In this document: positions 24,754-36,692 of the stretch, piece by piece
Numbering within the stretch: position 1 is the stretch's first letter
How the letters are laid out: every line of letters begins with the position of its first letter
NCBI GenBank assembly: GCA_021234155.1
Contig: JAJEKV010000006.1
Location: 18,635,920 to 18,699,919 of the forward strand
From: Isoetes taiwanensis
Taxonomy: Eukaryota > Streptophyta > Lycopodiopsida > Isoetales > Isoetaceae
DNA length: 64,000 bases
Reading direction: 5' to 3'
The notes under the pieces: model-generated
What the model was told of the DNA's origin: nothing
Databases searched by the model: none
Seen by the model: the letters and a program-made list of their open reading frames with translations, nothing else
Made by a program: the position numbers and the translations under genes

Positions 24754-24837
24754 CTATGCTCAAGAGCCTATCTGCTCTCCCTCAGCATTCTTCTTGGAGT
24801 GGCAGAATATATTCGATTTGCCCATGTTTTAAAAAAT

Positions 24838-25467
24838 GGAAAATTATAAAAATATCCCTATATCTATGAATGCCCTTGGTTTTTTGTGTAGTTTGATAGA
24901 AATGACCGTAACATTTTTGTGATGATCTAAATGGGAATGTGTTTTTCAGATGCATTGTAGATGAGAATGATATTTTTCACCCAAAGTTAAAATTATTTGA
25001 ATCGGTACAATGAGAATGATATTTTTCACCCAAAGTTAAAATTATTTGAATCGGAGTCTAAAATGTTAAGATATAGTCTCCTGAATCCTTACAATTTTTT
25101 GTATATTAAAAACAACATAACTTGTAATTTTGAATTTCGATTCAGGTGATTTTAGCTTTGATGGGAAGATATTATCTTCTTTTTTTTTATTGAAGGCTAT
25201 GTATAAAAATTGAGAAATGCATGAGATATAGGTATGCATTCTCTAGTCCAAAATATGTAACCAAAGATATGGTTCTTAATTATCCCATAAAGATCAAAGT
25301 CTCATCATTTTCGACCTAATCCCCTTGTTGTCGAGCAGATGGGAAGATATTATCATTACCTACAATGCATCTAAAGGACAAAGTTAGTCATTTCCATGAA
25401 AACTAATCCAAAAATAGGGGCATTTTCATAATTTTGCATAAATATAGGGGTATTTTTATAATTTTCC
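24838..25467. mobile_element. Mutator-like MITE with long terminal inverted repeats
   Basis: Left end GGAAAATTATAAAAATATCC then CTATAT (24838-24863) and right end (25442-25467) are reverse complements with one mismatch, and weaker matching continues inward. A-rich decamers of the TTTAAAAAAT type flank both ends and fit the 9-10-bp target duplication of Mutator elements. There is no coding capacity. Inside, a 49-bp segment is tandemly duplicated (24962-25010 and 25011-25055) with almost no divergence. Confidence 0.65.
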
Positions 25468-25934
25468 CTTTAAAAATATCCTCTTCACAAATGCACCTTG
25501 TATGCTACGATTGATTCTTGCTTGAAAAGGGTTTCTTCTTTCTTCAAAAGCTGATTCGTGCTTCAAGAGAGTAAGAATTGAATCAGTCACAGTGGTTCCA
25601 TGACAGTTTCTTAGCTCAACAACGCAAAAATATACATCTTTTCTTTGTGACGTGTTGAATTGTTACTTTCTTTTCTTTGTGACGTGTTGCATTATTACTT
25701 TTAAGTATTCTAAAGGGAAAAAATTGAAGCATATGCGAGAATGCAAATGAAAGTCTAATCTAAATTATGCCATGCATTTTGAAATTTCAATTTTACTGCA
25801 TTTTGAAATTTCAATTTTGGGAGTAACGTTTAAAAAATGTATGGGCAACCCATTCCACTACTATTCGGCATTTATTGCTACACTGTATTGTGTCTCATAA
25901 ATGAGTCAGTCTCCGAGGACGTTAAAAACCAATT
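25468..25934. other. Spacer, nothing recognised
   Basis: AT-rich spacer between the MITE and the next retrotransposon. It includes a short imperfect tandem duplication (about 25635-25700; CTTTGTGACGTGTTG occurs twice) and the word TGCATTTTGAAATTTCAATTTT nearly repeated at 25775-25815. No gene was seen. Confidence 0.4.
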
Positions 25935-28241
25935 CAATTCAATTTAATATCCAACCTTACTATAATTATACTCCATGGACAATTTTGGGATGTTATTGTC
26001 TTTATAGTTAGATGGATGCTTAATTCCATGGCAACAGGGTTGCTTATAGATATCCGACTCCTTGATCCTTATCCGGTGGTATTCGACCCGAAGATCTATC
26101 TTAGTAAAATACGTAGCTTGACCCAATTGATCAAACAACTCGTCCACCCTGGGCAACGCATACCCGTTCTTAACTGTGATCTGATTAAGCATCCGCTAAT
26201 CAATCCAAAGTATTAGTATGCCATCTTTTTCTTCACAAACAAAATAGGAGCACCAAATGGGGACGTATTGGGCCTTATAAAGCTTTGATCCAACAATTCA
26301 ACCAATTGCTTTTTCAACTCCGCCATTTCTAAGGCATAAAACCTATAAGATGGTTTGGATGCAGGCTCTGCTCCTAGAATGAGCTCAATCTCATAATCTG
26401 CCAGACAACTGTGTCAATTACTCAGGAAATACATCTTTAAACTCATACGAAACTTGTTGTACTTCAGGGGCAATGGTTTCCTCTTCTTGAAGCCTACCAA
26501 GCTATCCCTTAACACTGCACATCCCATTTTGGAGCAACCTCTTCTGAGTTGCTTCTTAAGCCCCTTCCCAACCAATGGAATGATAGCGTACGATGAAGCT
26601 AACCCTTCCAACATATGCTCTTTCCCATCCGGACTAGAACAATGGACTAATTGCTTAGCACAATCAATGCGAGCAGCCCACTGTCTCAACTATGACATTC
26701 CCAGAATGGCTTCGTACTTTTCAAGGCCAATGACCTCAAAATCAGCATGGGAGATCATATCTTTCACCTTAAATTCAAGGCACTCAACCATAGCATACGA
26801 TGGCTTAACCTCGCCATTAGCTAGTTCTATATACCTCGCAGGCCATCCAATCGCATGCAAGTTTAACTTAGCAACCAATTTTGGAGAAATAAAACTATGG
26901 GTACTGCCACAATCAATAAGGAAAACACTTAATATCCATCAATAATACCTAGAAGGTGAATTACTGCAGCTTGACCATCCACATTGCCCTGCTCCACTGC
27001 AGAATATACACGCATAGTTTCGGTAGGCGGATCTCGGATGGTGGCAGCCCCTGCCCCTCCTCTTTCCCGATCTCTTGCTGCCCCTGACCTGCTATCTTCC
27101 CTTCCATAACCTCTACCCACGGCCACCTTTGTCCCCACGCCATGGGCCGCTTCTTCCTTGACCCCGTCTAGGTGCATTGTCTTTAGTATGCCTTGATCGC
27201 TGATTCTGCCTTCCTCCTCTTTGATTTTCAAATCCTGTAGAGGCATTATACCCTCCATATGTCCTGGTATTAGGACAATCTTGCGCCCAATGTCCAGGAT
27301 CACGGCACCTAAAGCAATGCCTCTCATTAATGCACATATACCTTTCCTCCGTAAACATTTGGGACGATCTAATTTGTGGCCCTTGGCTGTTATTGGGCTG
27401 CACATCGCTAGAGTGGGCAGCAGCTCCTCCTCGGTTATTATGCCTTCCTCTCCTCGAGGAATTCCATGTTCGCCATGAAGATTGGGCCTGCCTCTTCCAT
27501 TGAGTATCTAATGCTACTTTTTCTGCCAAACAGTTCTTACAACCTCCTCTAGATCCGTATAGGATACTTTAGACATTGTGGTCTTTATATCCATCTGAAG
27601 CCCTTGCAGAAACCTAGCACAACTTAACCTTGTCCATTGTAAGACAATGAGGCGGCAATCTTCTTCTCATTGTACTCAGCTACTGTGCCAACCTGCTTAC
27701 AATAAAAAAAAAAAAAAAAAAAAAAAAAACTCGTTCATCTTCTCCACCTTATATCCTGGAGGTGTAAAATGACCTTCAAAGGCAATCTCTTGAACTCCGC
27801 TCAGGTAGCCTGCACAAGGGTCTTCCCCATGTCTATCAGGCACGTCTCCCACCAAACACATGCAAATCCTCCCAGCATTGCCTGTGCAAGGAGTGCCTTT
27901 ACTGATTTCTCTACCTTAATTAAATCAAACGGAGCCATGCATCCGCATCATCCCCAGTTGTGTTCTTACCAGTGAGCACTTCCCTCTTGGTGTCTTTCAG
28001 CACCTTCTCTATTGCGTTCTCCGCTTCACTCTTTTAATGGGATGCAGTCTGCTGCAAAGCTTGGTGAATTGCTTGCAGAATACTTGTAACATCGGGAGCT
28101 CCATCAGCTCTAGCTCCACCTGCACCACTAGCATCACCAGCTTTCCATGGTTCCCTCTACTTTCTGCATAATACAGAAACATCATTAGCCAACTCCCCAT
28201 CAAGATGCTCAAACTAGTCTCAAAGTATTCTAGATCAACTA

Positions 28242-28254
28242 TGCTCTGATACCA
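28242..28254 (-). other. Primer-binding site, initiator-Met tRNA type
   Basis: The element strand reads TGGTATCAGAGCA, a perfect 12-base match to the usual plant iMet primer-binding site TGGTATCAGAGC, two bases from the LTR edge. Confidence 0.9.
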
Positions 28255-28256
28255 AT

Positions 28257-30898
28257 TGTAACGTGCTTGCCAAGCTGGCCTCTCCAAGGCAACTTGGGAT
28301 CCTGTCCTTTTACACACTTGATATTGACACATTCACACGGGGTGGTTGGAGCTCCTTAGAGATTGATGCAAGTTCTTATACATTGTGCACCATGGTAAAG
28401 AAACAAATCTTTGTTCCATTAACATTCAACAAGTGTTGAAGATAAATCATATAATATATGTACACATTCAAAATTCCAAGACACTCAAACCACAATCAAT
28501 ACAATTGCTAGTTATGAGAAAAATCTTCAACTAGAGAACTCTTGTCATCAGAGTGTTTACTGATTAAGGCATCAATGGCCGCTTGATCCCCCGAATCCAA
28601 TGAGAGGTCATCTCCTTCACATGCGTACAGATGGACTTCATTGCATTTTAAAGAAGCTTCTGCAAAACCGAGGATAGATCCCACACTAGTTTCTACCCTG
28701 GAAGGATGACTCTCCTCTGATCTCTAGGTCGTCTCGATTACATGCTCACTTAGTGGGGGTTTGGGCACTTAAGAACTATTCATACATAATTACAACTCAT
28801 AATACCATAACAATCATCATTGCTTACCAAATAGCCCCATTACACCCAACCAACCAGGTTAGTATACATACAAGCCACAAGCAACATTTCCATATCTATG
28901 CCTAAACATTCTCATCAGCACACAGTGCCTACTCCGGTTCTAACATGCACCCAGGCTGATCAGGCCCTGCGGCCAATACGGGCAGGGTTTGCCTCATGTG
29001 TACACACCCTTCCATGTTGCGTCCAGCACTGGAGGACCACTTTTGCCATGTAGCGCGACAATCCAGCCAGGATAACAATGCCCGATGTCACGCACAAACA
29101 CAACTGCAAGTCCAAGCCCCAGAGACTATGCACTTATGCAATATTTTATTAAGCACATATGTTCCAATACCATTATGATTGCAATCCACGCAATATCCAA
29201 ATATAACTATAATGATGATATCATAATAGAATACAATTCCCCATGCATTTTTCTAACATGTATACCACAATAGAAATGCTGATTCTATATAAGTCATACC
29301 ATGCATGCATCTTTTCATGATACAATGCCCATTCTGCTCATGGCATAAGGAACATACAACAATCATAACCAAGTATCTATTTTGCCTAGGGTTTGTTAGG
29401 GAATCTCTAGTCGACCCCTATGTTCAAGGATTCCATTACCAACCATTATACTAAGTTCCAGTATAAGGTACATTGGCACCATTTCCCATTTTATATCGTT
29501 TCTCGGCAAGGTCTTTTTATCCTTAATTTCTCCACACGTAAGAAAGGTTCTTCCCATTATCTTAAGTGTGTATTAATCTAAGCCAACATTTCTCCTTCCT
29601 TACTAAGTTTGTTTAACGATTTCCTACTTGTTAAATTCACGTTCTCTACATTTTGCTATTAATTTGCCTAGAACCCATGCCTGCACTCATGGTTCTCATG
29701 CATCTCCTCGGCCTAGAATCCTCCCAAATCTCCGTAACTAAACCAATTTAGTCCCCATTGCAACCCATGGTATTTTTTTGTGTATCTTAGTATTTATTTA
29801 AAGTTATCATCAGTTTTATTTAGTGTTATTTTATAGGCTGATGCTGACGTTCATCTTCAGTCCTAACAGGTCGTGCCCCCAACACCTTCAATGCATAAGG
29901 GATATGCCACCTGTGTGCATAGGGTAGCCAAAAAACCCCTAGTATACGTGTTTCTAATAGGCAAATTTGACCCCTTTTCGTATGATTTTATAACTAGAAG
30001 AGCCGACCCAAAATCCTATGACCCCTAGTATACATACGAAAAAGGGTAAAAAATTGCCCCCCCCACAAAAAAAAAAAAAACGTGGTTTTGGGTTTGACGG
30101 GTTCCACAAGGTGATGTCCCTTTGGTTAGACCTCCTTAGGGTCGATTTGGTGCCCTAGCAATCTGGTTTGGCGACTCCGGCTATGGCAGCTCGGCTTCAA
30201 TCCAGAGTTTATTTGAGCCTCCAGCATTCAAATTTGCCCTTCTAGACCAATTTCAGCCCTTTATCAGGCCAGCCCGACCTGCTTCAGGTCCGTTCCTAAT
30301 CATGCCACAACTCTGTCTTACCCCTGTTTCCAAGCTATCCAACCAGACTTTACCAAGCTCTAGCTCTTCCGGTTAATCCCTAAACTTATTGAGCATTTCT
30401 TTAACATCATATAGCCCTTAAAATCTCCTTTGGTGACCTATCTCGAATCCTCCCGCAATACTAGACAGCCAATACGAATTCTACAACCTGCTTCCTATAA
30501 TAATTTTAATTCTTTAATACTTCCATTCTAACCAGATTATTCATACAAAGCAAGATGCAATTAACTCCATAATTTTTTTATTTAGCCAAGATCAACTTTA
30601 TGCATCCTAACATCAAATGAGTAAGTTGTAAATCACCCACCTGGTTAAGCTTTCTTTGTAGTTGTCTGCTTGGTCTCCAAGCCTCCTTTACAGAAAACTC
30701 CTCCTCAGCAAGTATACTCCCAATGGAAAACTTCAAATTCTCTACAATTTACTATATATAGACCTCCTGTATAAACATCTACATACCATGTATGTGTTTT
30801 TCTTTAAGTCGGTATTAGTTTAATGGTCTCTTATAATCATAACCAAATTGTATTAAACTACTTATGTCACTTGTCAGCTAACACTCTGGGCTCAAGCA
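28257..30898 (-). repeat. 2.6-kb LTR of the second gypsy family, minus orientation
   Basis: Plus-strand ends are TG at 28257 and CA at 30898. Its reverse complement matches the plus-oriented LTR that starts at 34451 and ends at 41028, once two later insertions in that copy are set aside. The terminal ~230 bp (28257-28490 against 40797-41028) agree at about 90 percent by eye. Confidence 0.85.
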
Positions 30899-31275
30899 TG
30901 AAATGACCTAAATACTCCAGTTAATGTATGCAAAATGAAATGAGAGAATGAACCTCTTAATCCCCTAACTTTTCTCTCTATCTGAACAAACCAATGAGAT
31001 TATTCCTTGACAACTTTTCAAGCTATACTATAACCGAGAAAATGACCTAAATACTTCGTTAAATGCATGAAGATGAAATGAGAGAATGAACGGTTTATTC
31101 TCTTAACCTTTGTCTCTATACTTGAATAGATCAATGATATTATTCCTTCACATCTTTGCATTGGATCAATGTAGTAATAATAAAACAATGACCTAAAATG
31201 TGTGCAAAATGAGAGAATGAACCTCTTAATTCTCTTATTTTGTCTCCATATCTGAACATACTAGTGAGATTAGAA
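30899..31275. repeat. Minisatellite of ~143-bp units, about 2.6 copies
   Basis: Three successive units each begin with ATGACCTAAA and contain AAATGAGAGAATGAAC and an ATTATTCCTT(G/C)ACA-type word (starts near 30903, 31043 and 31188). Units differ by scattered changes. The array begins exactly at the outer edge of the LTR, so the retrotransposon inserted at or in it. Confidence 0.7.
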
Positions 31276-31392
31276 GTAGAAATCTTCTTATCCATATGGC
31301 ACCAAAGTTCTTCATCTAAATAAGACAACCAATGTCTTCTTACCAATGCCCATTTACATCAAATGTGCATCTCTATAAGTAACATTCATCCT

Positions 31393-31475
31393 AGAACATC
31401 TAGGTCTTGAATTCGAGACCGCCCAAAGAAACACTATGTATAGACGTTCCATAACCCGGTCTGAGGGGTTCCAAT
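31393..31475 (+). mobile_element. SINE fragment (tRNA-derived)
   Basis: Shares GGTCTTGAATTCGAGACCGCCC-type sequence around the promoter B box with the fuller SINE at 41416-41581, then diverges. The A box and the T tail are not recognisable here. Confidence 0.45.
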
Positions 31476-31592
31476 GGACATTAAAAATAATATCTATCTA
31501 TGAATTGAATTTTACCGTCCAAGAAAGACTAAAAGGCCTATGGGACTCAAACAAAGAACACATCAGCCAATGTGGCATGACATAGAAATACT

Positions 31593-31640
31593 ATCCATCC
31601 ATCCATCCATCCATCCATCCATCCATCCATCCATCCATCC
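31593..31640. repeat. (ATCC)n microsatellite
   Basis: Twelve consecutive ATCC units. Confidence 0.95.
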
Positions 31641-31689
31641 TCTGTCTGTCCATCCATTTATCTACTCTCCAGGATTTAAAAAACCCATT

Positions 31690-31985
31690 TCAAAAGGTTT
31701 TTGAGAAAAAAACCTTAGCAATGGTAGCCTCAATGGTAAACTGGACATTTGTACATATTAATGTAGTGATGAAGGACATGACTAAGTTCGCATGTCCAAT
31801 ACCTCTTGAAGATACAATGCTCGTCTCCTACTGAAACCATTTGCAATATCTAGCGGTTGGTTAGGCATAACCAACCCAACATATCGTACCCTAGTAGACC
31901 CAAATGTTGGATAGGTCTAATGGCATCCAATGTACCATTTGGGGCTCGATTTCAAATTGTGGAGGACTTCCATATCCCATTCTTA
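31690..31985 (+). repeat. Diverged repeat, copy 1 (partner at 42690-42985)
   Basis: Blocks such as ACATTTGTA.ATAT.AATG, GGTTGGTTAGGCATAACCAA / GGCTGATTAGGTGTAATCAA and AAATG.TGGATA are collinear with 42690-42985 at perhaps two matches in three. The function is unknown. A related trailer near CATCCACGGAAACC / ATCGTCCACGGAGACC occurs at 42590 and 43715. Confidence 0.5.
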
Positions 31986-34440
31986 TGATATGTTCTTTGT
32001 AGGTGGGCACCTGCCCGTAGTGGTTCACGCGTGTCCTTCACAGGTGCGTGTGTGTGCTACCATCATGAAAGCTTGAGAAGTTATTGGACTGCCTTTTAAA
32101 CACGCTATGGTCACTATGAGTTTGTGGTGATGCTTGATTTGATTTCTGGCGCCTACTACCTTTATGCGATTGATGAACAATGTTTTTAGACCCTTCCTGG
32201 GCGATTTCATATTGGTGTTCTTTGATGATATTCTAGTTTATTCTAGAACCCTGCAAGAGCATGTGAAGCATGTGAGGTAGGCTTTGAATATCCTGAAAGA
32301 AGAGAAGTTGTATGGAAAAATGTCGAAATGTTCTTTTGCACCGCATAAATTAGTGTATTTGGGCTTTATAATTTTTGAAGATGGGGTTGCGCCAGATTCC
32401 GCAAAGACAAAAGCTGTGAAAGATTGGCCAATTCCATAGTCTGTGAAGGAAGTAAGAGCTTTTTGGGACTTGTAGGTTACTATCGCAAATTCGTCCCTAA
32501 ATTTTCAAATATTGTTGCTCCTCTCACGCCATTGTTGAAGAAAGGGATTAATTTGGCTTGGACGGGTAATTGCCAAGAAAGTTTCCTAGAATTGAAGGAG
32601 GCGTTAATTCGAGATCCTATTTCGAAGACATTTGATATGGATCAGCCCATTCAAGTAGTCACAAATGCCTCTGGAAAAGCTATCGATGGAGCTTTATTGC
32701 AGCATGGAAGAGTATGTGCCTATACATCTCATAAATTGTCGCCAGCAGAGTAGAATTATCCAATGCATGATTTGAAGATGTTGGCAATCATACATGCTTT
32801 GCATGTATGGAGACACTACCTATTAGGTCGTCATTTCTCATTGAAGACTAACCATCAGAATCTAAAATTTTTGTGAAGCAGCCACATTTGAATAGGCAGC
32901 GAAGTGGATGCAATTGCGAGAAGAATACGATTTTGAGATTGAGTATCAGCCGGGCAAGGAGAATGTGATAGCGGATGCTTTATCCCGCAGATCTGTTTTT
33001 ACCTCTATTAGTATGCTTCAGGGTCAATGGAATGCTCATCTCATGGATAAAGTGGCACGGGACCCGTATTTTGGGCCGGTGGTTGCCCGGTATCAAAGGG
33101 GTCTACCAAGTTTCCACAATACTCGTTATCTAATGGAGTCTTGTATTACAAGGATCCGACGTGCAGGATGAGGCTCTTGTATGAAGCGCATGATAGTCCA
33201 TTAGGGGGACATCCCGGGGTGCACAAGACTCAAAGGAAGGTCAGATAACATTTCTTTTGACGGGGCCAGAAGAAAATGGTTAAAGAGTATGTGGCAAAAT
33301 GTTTAGAATGCCAGAAAGTTAAAGCTTCACGATCTAAAGCCCCAGGGGAGTTGCAACCATTGGAAGTTCCTTCATCCATATGGGAATGCATTGGCATTTT
33401 GTAGATCTACCTCGAACATGAGTAGGGTATAATGCCATTTATGTTGTGGTAAACAGATTGATTAAGCAAGCGCATTTTATGCTAACAAAGACGACAATTA
33501 CAGCTATGGATATCTCCAAGTTATTTGTCAAAGAATTTTTTAGGTTGCATGGTATGCCACGTACTATTACCTCCGATCGAGACTCAAGGTTCATGAGTAA
33601 TTTTTGGCAAGGATTGTTCCGGAATGTGGGAACTAAGTTAAATACTAGCACTGCATACCACCCACAGACAACCGGGCAAGTGGAGCGAGTAAATCAGGTT
33701 TTGGAGGATATGCCAAGAATGTATGTGTCGAGCCAGCCTAAGGCGTGGGATTCCTATTTACATTTGTCAGAGTTTGCATACAATAATACATACCAAGAAT
33801 CTATCAGGATAAGTCCCTTTGAGGCAATGTATAGCAAAGAGTGCCAATGTCCGATGAATTGGAGGGATTCTACTTGCAATGTGGAAATGGCCAATGAGGT
33901 AGCCTAGGATTTGGATGCACAATTCAGGGGGACTTTGTCAAAATCTTGCAATGGTTCAAAATAGGCAGAAGCAGTATGCAAATAAAAGGCGCAAACCTTT
34001 AGAATTCACAGAAGGTCAATATGTATTCTTACGGATTAATCCAAACAGAGCTTATTGGCATTTAAAAGTGCGGGGAAGTGGGCTCCGAGGTATGCAGGAC
34101 CCTTTAAGATCCTGGAACGTATCGGGAAAGTAGCTTACAGGTTGGAATTACCCTCGCATGTTAGGGTGCATAATGTATTCCATGTGAGCAACTCGAGGAA
34201 ATATGTCTTTGATCCGTCGCATATGCTTGCCGTGATGATTTAGTAAGCAGAGATGAATTTTTATACCCCCAACCAGAGCGTATTTTGCAAAGAGAGACAG
34301 GCAAGCTTCAATGACAGACAATCACAAGATTTTTGGTCTAATGGTCTGGTTGTCCGATTGAAGATGCAACATGGGAAGATTCAAAGCGGATTCTTTGCAA
34401 TTTCTTGAGCTTGCCCATAAGGACATGGGTTAAATATTCA

Positions 34441-34450
34441 AAGGGGAGAA
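34441..34450 (+). other. Polypurine tract, second gypsy family
   Basis: AAGGGGAGAA, all purines, directly before the TG that opens the 3' LTR at 34451. Confidence 0.85.
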
Positions 34451-35734
34451 TGTAAAGAGCCTAGGGTGTTAGCAGACAAGTGATGTAAGTATTTTAATAC
34501 AATTTGGTTATGATTATAAGAGACCATTAAACTAATACTGAGTTGGGGAAAAATACATACATGGTATGCACATGATGTTTATACATGAGGTCTATAAATA
34601 CTGAATTGTTAGAGGATTTGAAGTTTTTATATTGGAAGTATACTTGCTGAGGAGGAGTTTTCTGTGAAGGAGGCTTGGAGAGCAAGCAGACAACTGCAAA
34701 AAAAGCTTAATCAGGTGGGTGGTTTACACCTTACACAGGGGATGTTAGGATGTGTAAACTTGATCTTGAATAAATAAGAAAATTTTGGAGTTGATTGCAT
34801 CTTGCTTTGTATAAATAATCTGGTTAGAATGGAAGTATTAAAGAACTAAAATTATTATAGCAAGCTGAGGTTATGGAATTTTTATTGGCTGTCTAGTGGG
34901 ATAGGTCATTAGAGGAGAATTTAAGGGCTATATGATGTTAAAGAATGTTTAATAAGTTTAGGGATTAACCGAAAGAGCTGGAGCTTGGTAAAGTCTGGTT
35001 GGATAGCTTGGAAACAGGGGTAAGACAGAGTTGTGGCATGATTAGGAATGGACCTGAAGCAGGTCGGGCTGGCCTGAGAAAGGGCAGAAATTGATCTAGA
35101 AGGGCAAATTTGAATGCTGGAGGCTCAAATAAACCCTGGATTGGAGCCGAGCTGCCATACTCGAGCTGTCAAGCGGCATTGCCAGGGCACCAAATCGACC
35201 TGAAGAGGTCGGAACTGAGGCCACAAGGAACGATTTGGGATGTTAGGCCTCTGGGAGGCCAGATTTACGAGAAAACGAAGGCATAAGGGCTTCGTTGAAG
35301 CTGTTGGGGCCCGCGACCTGTTAGGGCTGAAGATGAATGCCAGCAACAGCCTACAAAGTAACACTAAATAAATAACTAAGGATAACTTTGAATAAACAAC
35401 ACTAAGATACATATAACAATACCATGGGCTGCCATGGATATTAAATTGGTTTAGTTATGGAGATTGGGGAGGATTCTAGGCCGGGAAGATGCATGAGAAC
35501 CATGAGCGTAGGCATGGGTTCTATGGAAATTAATAGCAAAATGTAGAGAACGTGAATTTAACAAGTAAGAAATTGTTGAACAAACTTAGTAAGGAAGGAG
35601 AATTTTAATGAAAACAAAATGTTGGCCTAGGTTAATACACACTTAGGTTGATGGGCGCTCTAATCAATTCCCAGCCATTAGATAGGGGAATATTCCGAGG
35701 GATATGCCCTCTAGTGCGATCCCATCCCTACACC

Positions 35735-36010
35735 TCATCGGGAGATGGGGTCAAACGCTGATGTGGCTCTATTCCGAAGGGGCCGTTGACATCCATTGCA
35801 AGGGATTTTGATGTCAATTGACTTCAAAGTAGCAACTGCCACTATTCCAGGCACTGAAGCAGGAGCGGCTCCTACAACTAAATTAGTAGGCAGTGAGGTT
35901 TCTCCCACAAGCTTCCCTGATACAGTAGCAAAGCAACCGAACAGTTTGGGAGCCATCAAATCCGAGGCTTCTTCAGCACCTGCAAAGAGAATGTACAAGC
36001 AAACCGGGGG
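35735..36010 (-). CDS. Unknown last exon of the Replitron-like element
   Basis: An open frame of about 80 codons, starting after the acceptor TCTCTTTGCAG at about 35990 and ending at 35735. It reads GAEEASDLMAPKLFGCFATVSGKLVG... and ends CNGCQRPLRNR...FDPISR, with a CxxC pair near the end. Codon-like composition and a clean stop argue for past coding function. It has no recognised domain and no sign of a start of its own. It shares the minus strand with Rep and ORF2. Confidence 0.35.
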   Translation of the reverse strand, partial: PPVCLYILFAGAEEASDLMAPKLFGCFATVSGKLVGETSLPTNLVVGAAPASVPGIVAVATLKSIDIKIPCNGCQRPLRNRATSAFDPISR

Positions 36011-36022
36011 GTTTGAACCCCC
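36006..36022 (-). other. tRNA T-arm-like hairpin 1
   Basis: On the minus strand GGGGG-TTCAAAC-CCCCC: a perfect 5-bp stem and a 7-nt loop fitting the tRNA T-loop consensus TTCRANY, which is also the RNA polymerase III B box. No matching tRNA 5' half was found. Confidence 0.6.
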
Positions 36023-36462
36023 TGCCACTGCATTTCGCCATCCTTTTCTTAACTCTCATGTCTGATCATGCAGACAATGAGCAGCCATAACAGAAAGTGA
36101 CATCTCCCGCAGGCAAGGAAGAGGAATTACCTAAGTTTCATTGACTTTGCATACGAAATTGCTAATGCACAAAGTGGATGAGTTCAGATTACTAGCAAAC
36201 ACTATAGGCAGGGCATGTAAATTCGCCACTGTATAGCAATGAATAGAAAATGAATAAAAAGAAAGCGAGCAGAGCCATACCATTGCAGCAGCAGATAATT
36301 CTGCATGCAGCCCAAAATAGAACACAGAAATAGGCATGGGTCTTAAAATAGGAAAGAGTGCAAGAAAAGCTTCCTGTGTGTGGCACCACATACCTGAGGC
36401 AAGCGTTCACAGCCACCATAGAAGCCTGAAGCAGAAGTGCACCTGGAATGAGGACCGTGACC

Positions 36463-36477
36463 GGGGATTCGAACCCC
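36463..36477 (-). other. tRNA T-arm-like hairpin 2
   Basis: On the minus strand GGGG-TTCGAAT-CCCC, a 4-bp stem with a consensus T-loop; the 11-mer GGTTCGAATCC is a perfect B box. A weak anticodon-arm-like stem (GCAGA/TCTGC) lies about 20 nt upstream (minus strand), but no acceptor stem closes, so I do not call a tRNA gene. Confidence 0.6.
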
Positions 36478-36692
36478 TGCAAGATCAAGCAGACTCCATA
36501 ATCTGCGCCCGCCCTTAAAGGGCAGGGGCTATTCCCATGCACATGCACATGCAATCACACCATGTTTTCCCTTAAGTTTTTTTGGCTGACCTGTAGTCCA
36601 TTTCCACATCCATTTTTCATTTTTTAGTTCCTTTTCTGATGCATAGCACCTGCCACACAAAAACAACACAATAAGCAAGCAAAGCACACTGT

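Larger units (their letters stand above)
22918..24770. mobile_element. hAT-like DNA element with GGAACG-rich ends
   Basis: The left end (22918 onward) reads TAGGGCTTCAAGACATAG then TTACC. The right end, reversed from 24770, reads TAGGCTCTTGAGCATAG then TTACC. These are imperfect inverted repeats of about 26 bp of the TAGGG type used by hAT elements. Just inside both ends lie GGGAACG-type repeats. No transposase frame is visible, so it would be non-autonomous. The flanking 8-mers do not match (GTAATAAA against TCTGCTCT), so either the boundaries are off or the two ends come from different copies. Confidence 0.45.
25935..30898 (-). mobile_element. Second Ty3/gypsy family, 5' part (LTR, gag, protease, start of RT)
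   Basis: Read leftward on the minus strand: LTR (28257-30898), primer-binding site (28242-28254), a gag region, a CCHC knuckle CFRCRDPGHWAQDC at about 27276-27317, an arginine/glycine-rich tail, a protease-like stretch near 26.7-26.9 kb, and the start of RT with NGYALPRVDELFDQLGQATYF near 26.1 kb. The domain content and iMet-type primer site are those of Ty3/gypsy elements. The remaining pol domains of the same family lie on the opposite strand further right. It is broken in several places. LTR comparison with the plus-strand part gives roughly nine matches in ten by eye, so it is moderately old and younger than the element at 867-13893. Confidence 0.85.

Noticed and set aside
36440-36548. 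A real tRNA gene on the minus strand
   Set aside because: The T-arm is perfect, but no acceptor stem or D-arm can be formed; reported only as a T-arm-like motif.
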